Below are positions 5,287-7,270 of a stretch of 7,270 nucleotides of DNA, one piece after another. The DNA is taken from NCBI GenBank assembly GCA_934699065.1, contig CAKUWD010000147.1, positions 1-7,270 of the forward strand, read 5' to 3'. The stretch is from an uncultured Treponema sp. GTDB taxonomy: Bacteria; Spirochaetota; Spirochaetia; Treponematales; Treponemataceae. Made by a program: the position numbers and the translations under genes. Numbering within the stretch: position 1 is the first letter of the stretch; the number at the start of each line of letters is the position of its first letter. The notes below the pieces were generated by a model. The model ran no database searches. It was not told the origin of the DNA and worked only from the letters and a program-made list of their open reading frames with translations.

Positions 5287-6612
5287 ATGAAACTTAAAGG
5301 CTTTTACTCTTCCTTGTTTACGATTGCGATTCCAATTTCTCTTCAGGCACTTTTGCAGAACTTTGTGAACATGCTCGACACTGTTATGATCGGGCGGCTT
5401 GGTAGTGTTGAGATTGCTGCGGTTGGACTTGGAAATCAGATTTTCTTTATCCTCAATATGATTCTTTTTGGAATCACTTCTGGCGGCGGTGTTTTTATTG
5501 CGCAGTTCTGGGGAAAAAAGGATATCCGCGGAATCAGAAAGTCTTTAGGTTTGATGACTTTGATTGCCGCTTTTGTGGCTGTGGTTTTCACTGTTCTCGG
5601 ACTTTTTATTCCTCATCAGCTGATTAGAATTTATTCTCCGGATCCTGAGGTTGTGCGCGTTGGTGGAGAATATCTTCGCCTGGCCTGTCTGAGTTATATT
5701 CCTACGGCGATAAGTTTTTCTATTACACTGGCTCTGCGAAGTACAGAACGGGTAAAGCTTCCGCTGGTCTGTACATCAGTTTCGCTTTTGACAAATGCCG
5801 GTGCAAATTATCTTTTGATTTTCCTTGCAGGCCTTGGAGTAAAGGGTGCCGCTATTGCAACTGTTTTCTCACGCCTTGTTGAACTTGTAATTCTTTTGAG
5901 CTGGACTTATTCTCACGGTTATGAAATTTGCGGAAAGCTTCGCGAACTGCTTGGCTTTGACTGGTCTTTTGTTTTTAAGTATTTGAGGATTGCCTTCCCG
6001 GTTATTGTCAACGAAACCTTCTGGGGTCTTGGAACTTCTGTTTATAACGGAATCTATGCTCATGCGGGAACTGATTCCTTTACCGCCTACAGCATCACCG
6101 GAACCATCAGCCAGCTCACCTGGGTATTCTGTATGGGCTTTGGAAACGGCATTGGAGTTTTGATTGGCAAGCGTATAGGCGAAAAGAAGCTGGATGAAGC
6201 AAAAGGATATGCCCTGCGCTCCATGTGGTTTATGCCGCTGATTGGCGCCTGTGTGGGCATCTTATTGTTGCCGCTTTCTAAGCTCCTCCCCTTCCTCTTT
6301 AACGTTGAGCCGGAAATCATCAAAATGGCAACTCAGATTCTTATGATTTTGATTCTGCTTTATCCCTTTAATTCTTTCTGCATGGACTGGGTTGTCGGAG
6401 TGTGCAGAGCCGGCGGAGATACAGTTTTTTCTGCCGTGGGCGAACTGATTGTTTTATGGGGAGTTGCAATTCCTCTCGGATACGTAGCGGCCTTTGTGCT
6501 CCATCTCCCCGCCCCAATGATTTTCTTATTCCTCTCAAGCGAATCGATTGTAAAAGCAATTGTCGGAGCCATAAGAGTTCTGAGCGGAAAGTGGCTGCAT
6601 GAAGTTACGTGA
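5287..6612 (+). CDS. MATE family multidrug/metabolite efflux transporter
   Basis: The 441-residue integral membrane protein has the length and about 12 hydrophobic helices of the MATE (NorM/DinF-type) family, which exports organic cations, drugs or metabolites in exchange for Na+ or H+. Family motifs are present in both halves. The N-lobe has 'NMLDTVMIGRLGS' (residues 28-40), 'ITSGGGVFIAQFWGKKD' (63-79) and 'LRSTERVKLPL' (150-160). The C-lobe has 'GFGNGIGVLIGKRIGEKKLDEA' (284-305) and 'GVCRAGGDT' (371-379). The substrate cannot be predicted. The ATG at 5287 gives the normal short cytoplasmic N-terminus before helix 1; no Shine-Dalgarno precedes it, and a promoter appears to end at the start codon. 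The gene follows the XRE regulator by 44 bases on the same strand, so regulator and pump could also be co-transcribed or functionally linked. The 3' end converges on the gene at 6623 with a 10-base gap. Confidence 0.95.
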   Translation: MKLKGFYSSLFTIAIPISLQALLQNFVNMLDTVMIGRLGSVEIAAVGLGNQIFFILNMILFGITSGGGVFIAQFWGKKDIRGIRKSLGLMTLIAAFVAVVFTVLGLFIPHQLIRIYSPDPEVVRVGGEYLRLACLSYIPTAISFSITLALRSTERVKLPLVCTSVSLLTNAGANYLLIFLAGLGVKGAAIATVFSRLVELVILLSWTYSHGYEICGKLRELLGFDWSFVFKYLRIAFPVIVNETFWGLGTSVYNGIYAHAGTDSFTAYSITGTISQLTWVFCMGFGNGIGVLIGKRIGEKKLDEAKGYALRSMWFMPLIGACVGILLLPLSKLLPFLFNVEPEIIKMATQILMILILLYPFNSFCMDWVVGVCRAGGDTVFSAVGELIVLWGVAIPLGYVAAFVLHLPAPMIFLFLSSESIVKAIVGAIRVLSGKWLHEVT

Positions 6613-6622
6613 TTTTGATGTT

Positions 6623-7270
6623 TCACCTTCCGAAAACGGAAGGGCGTTTAGTTTCTACTTCAATTTCCAACAATTTTTCAACAGAAGTATTCAGGGCTTT
6701 TGCAAGTTTTACGACAGTTTCAGCTTTTGCTGCATTAATATTTTTCTGATTCTGTTCATACTGCTGTATTGTACGAACAGGAATATCAGATATTTCAGCT
6801 AATTCACTTTGAGACAATCCTGCATTAAGACGTAATGTCTTTAAATTTGTGCCCTTTTTGCGATTATTATAAATCTCAAGCATCTTATCGCAGAATTGAG
6901 AAATATCCATTTCGTGATATGGAGAATACATGGCAAGGATTTCAGAAATCGAAACTAAATTATTAATCTCTCTAAATGAAAGATTTGAATACCACTGAAA
7001 GTAAGCCAGAGCCCATCCACACCAGTATTCTGGAGTTCTATTTACTACAGGACGGTATTTTGAAGCAAGTTTTTCATCTCCAATTACTTCCAGAGCCAGC
7101 TCAACGCCTGATTTTCCAACAATTACTGTTGACTCCCCTCTTTCAAGCTGTTTACTGATTTTTGAATACAGAAATTTTTGATAAAATTCAGATAAATCTT
7201 CTTCAAGATCATAAACTGCAAAATCCAGCATTGAGGCCATATTATTCTGAGCTTTTGAAAGGTACAATTT
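6623..7270 (-). CDS. Helix-turn-helix (XRE) protein with conserved N-terminal domain, probably cut at the window edge
   Basis: The frame is open from the window edge to the TGA at 6625-6623. It gives 214 residues if read from the TTG at 7267, but no ribosome site can be checked there and the true start is probably at or just past the edge. Residues about 1-135 are a conserved N-terminal domain seen with this arrangement in many gut Firmicutes regulators ('YLSKAQNNMASMLDFAVYDL', 'GKSGVELALEVI', 'PEYWCGWALAYFQWYSNLSFREI'). Its function is not known to me. Residues about 141-201 are a standard XRE DNA-binding domain: 'NLKTLRLNAGLSQSELAEISDIPVRTIQQYEQNQKNINAAKAETVVKLAKALNTS' fits helices 1-5 (quoted region is residues 141-195, key residues Q153, E155, R165, Q168, Y170). 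The N-terminal domain is probably a sensor or protein-interaction part, perhaps linked to a neighbouring toxin or enzyme outside the window. It is convergent with the MATE gene. Confidence 0.85.
   Translation of the reverse strand, partial: KLYLSKAQNNMASMLDFAVYDLEEDLSEFYQKFLYSKISKQLERGESTVIVGKSGVELALEVIGDEKLASKYRPVVNRTPEYWCGWALAYFQWYSNLSFREINNLVSISEILAMYSPYHEMDISQFCDKMLEIYNNRKKGTNLKTLRLNAGLSQSELAEISDIPVRTIQQYEQNQKNINAAKAETVVKLAKALNTSVEKLLEIEVETKRPSVFGR
6626..6643. terminator. Perfect hairpin between convergent genes, possible bidirectional terminator
   Basis: CCTTCCG (6626-6632) and CGGAAGG (6637-6643) form a perfect 7-bp stem with an AAAA loop. It lies 13 bases after the MATE stop codon and inside the last codons of the convergent helix-turn-helix gene. 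Neither side has a proper T-run; the plus side reads GCGTTTAGTTTC, so intrinsic termination would be weak. The placement between convergent genes is the main reason for the call. Confidence 0.4.

Overview
The window reads as ordinary chromosomal sequence of a low-to-medium GC anaerobe. My best guess is a host-associated or rumen Treponema, or a near relative. The reasons are the class III adenylate cyclase of spirochaete type (N-terminal membrane region, coiled coil, 'LLLNILPKEIAKEL'-like linker), the DUF3737 protein, and the AlkD-type and helix-turn-helix families shared with gut Firmicutes. This is inference from protein resemblance; there is no rRNA or other marker gene.

Layout. Positions 2-673 (+) hold a DNA alkylation repair (AlkD-like) gene that has lost its first few codons at the window edge. 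It converges on, and overlaps by 24 bases with, a minus-strand cluster. In transcription order that cluster is a large membrane adenylate cyclase (4411-2297), a histidine phosphatase superfamily protein (2259-1570) and a DUF3737 beta-helix protein (1513-650). The gaps are 37 and 56 bases, so one transcript is plausible. A good sigma70-like promoter lies in front of the cyclase. The most notable protein feature is a carbohydrate-binding-module (CBM2)-like domain in the extracytoplasmic loop of the cyclase. It suggests a sensor that couples extracellular polysaccharide to cAMP synthesis.

From the divergent region (4412-4737) the plus strand carries a second unit. It has a predicted promoter (4561-4589), a highly structured RNA leader of about 140 nt (about 4595-4737), a 57-codon Cys/His/Asn/Ser-rich small ORF (4738-4911), a small XRE-type regulator with an acidic tail (4958-5242), and a MATE efflux transporter (5287-6612). 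The MATE gene has no Shine-Dalgarno sequence and its likely promoter ends almost at its ATG, so it may be read from a leaderless mRNA. The leader, small peptide and regulator have no family I recognise as a set; they are the best candidate here for something undescribed.

The right end holds a minus-strand gene (6623 to the window edge) with a C-terminal helix-turn-helix domain. It converges on the MATE gene, with a perfect hairpin between them. No CRISPR array, tRNA, rRNA, insertion sequence or prophage gene was seen.
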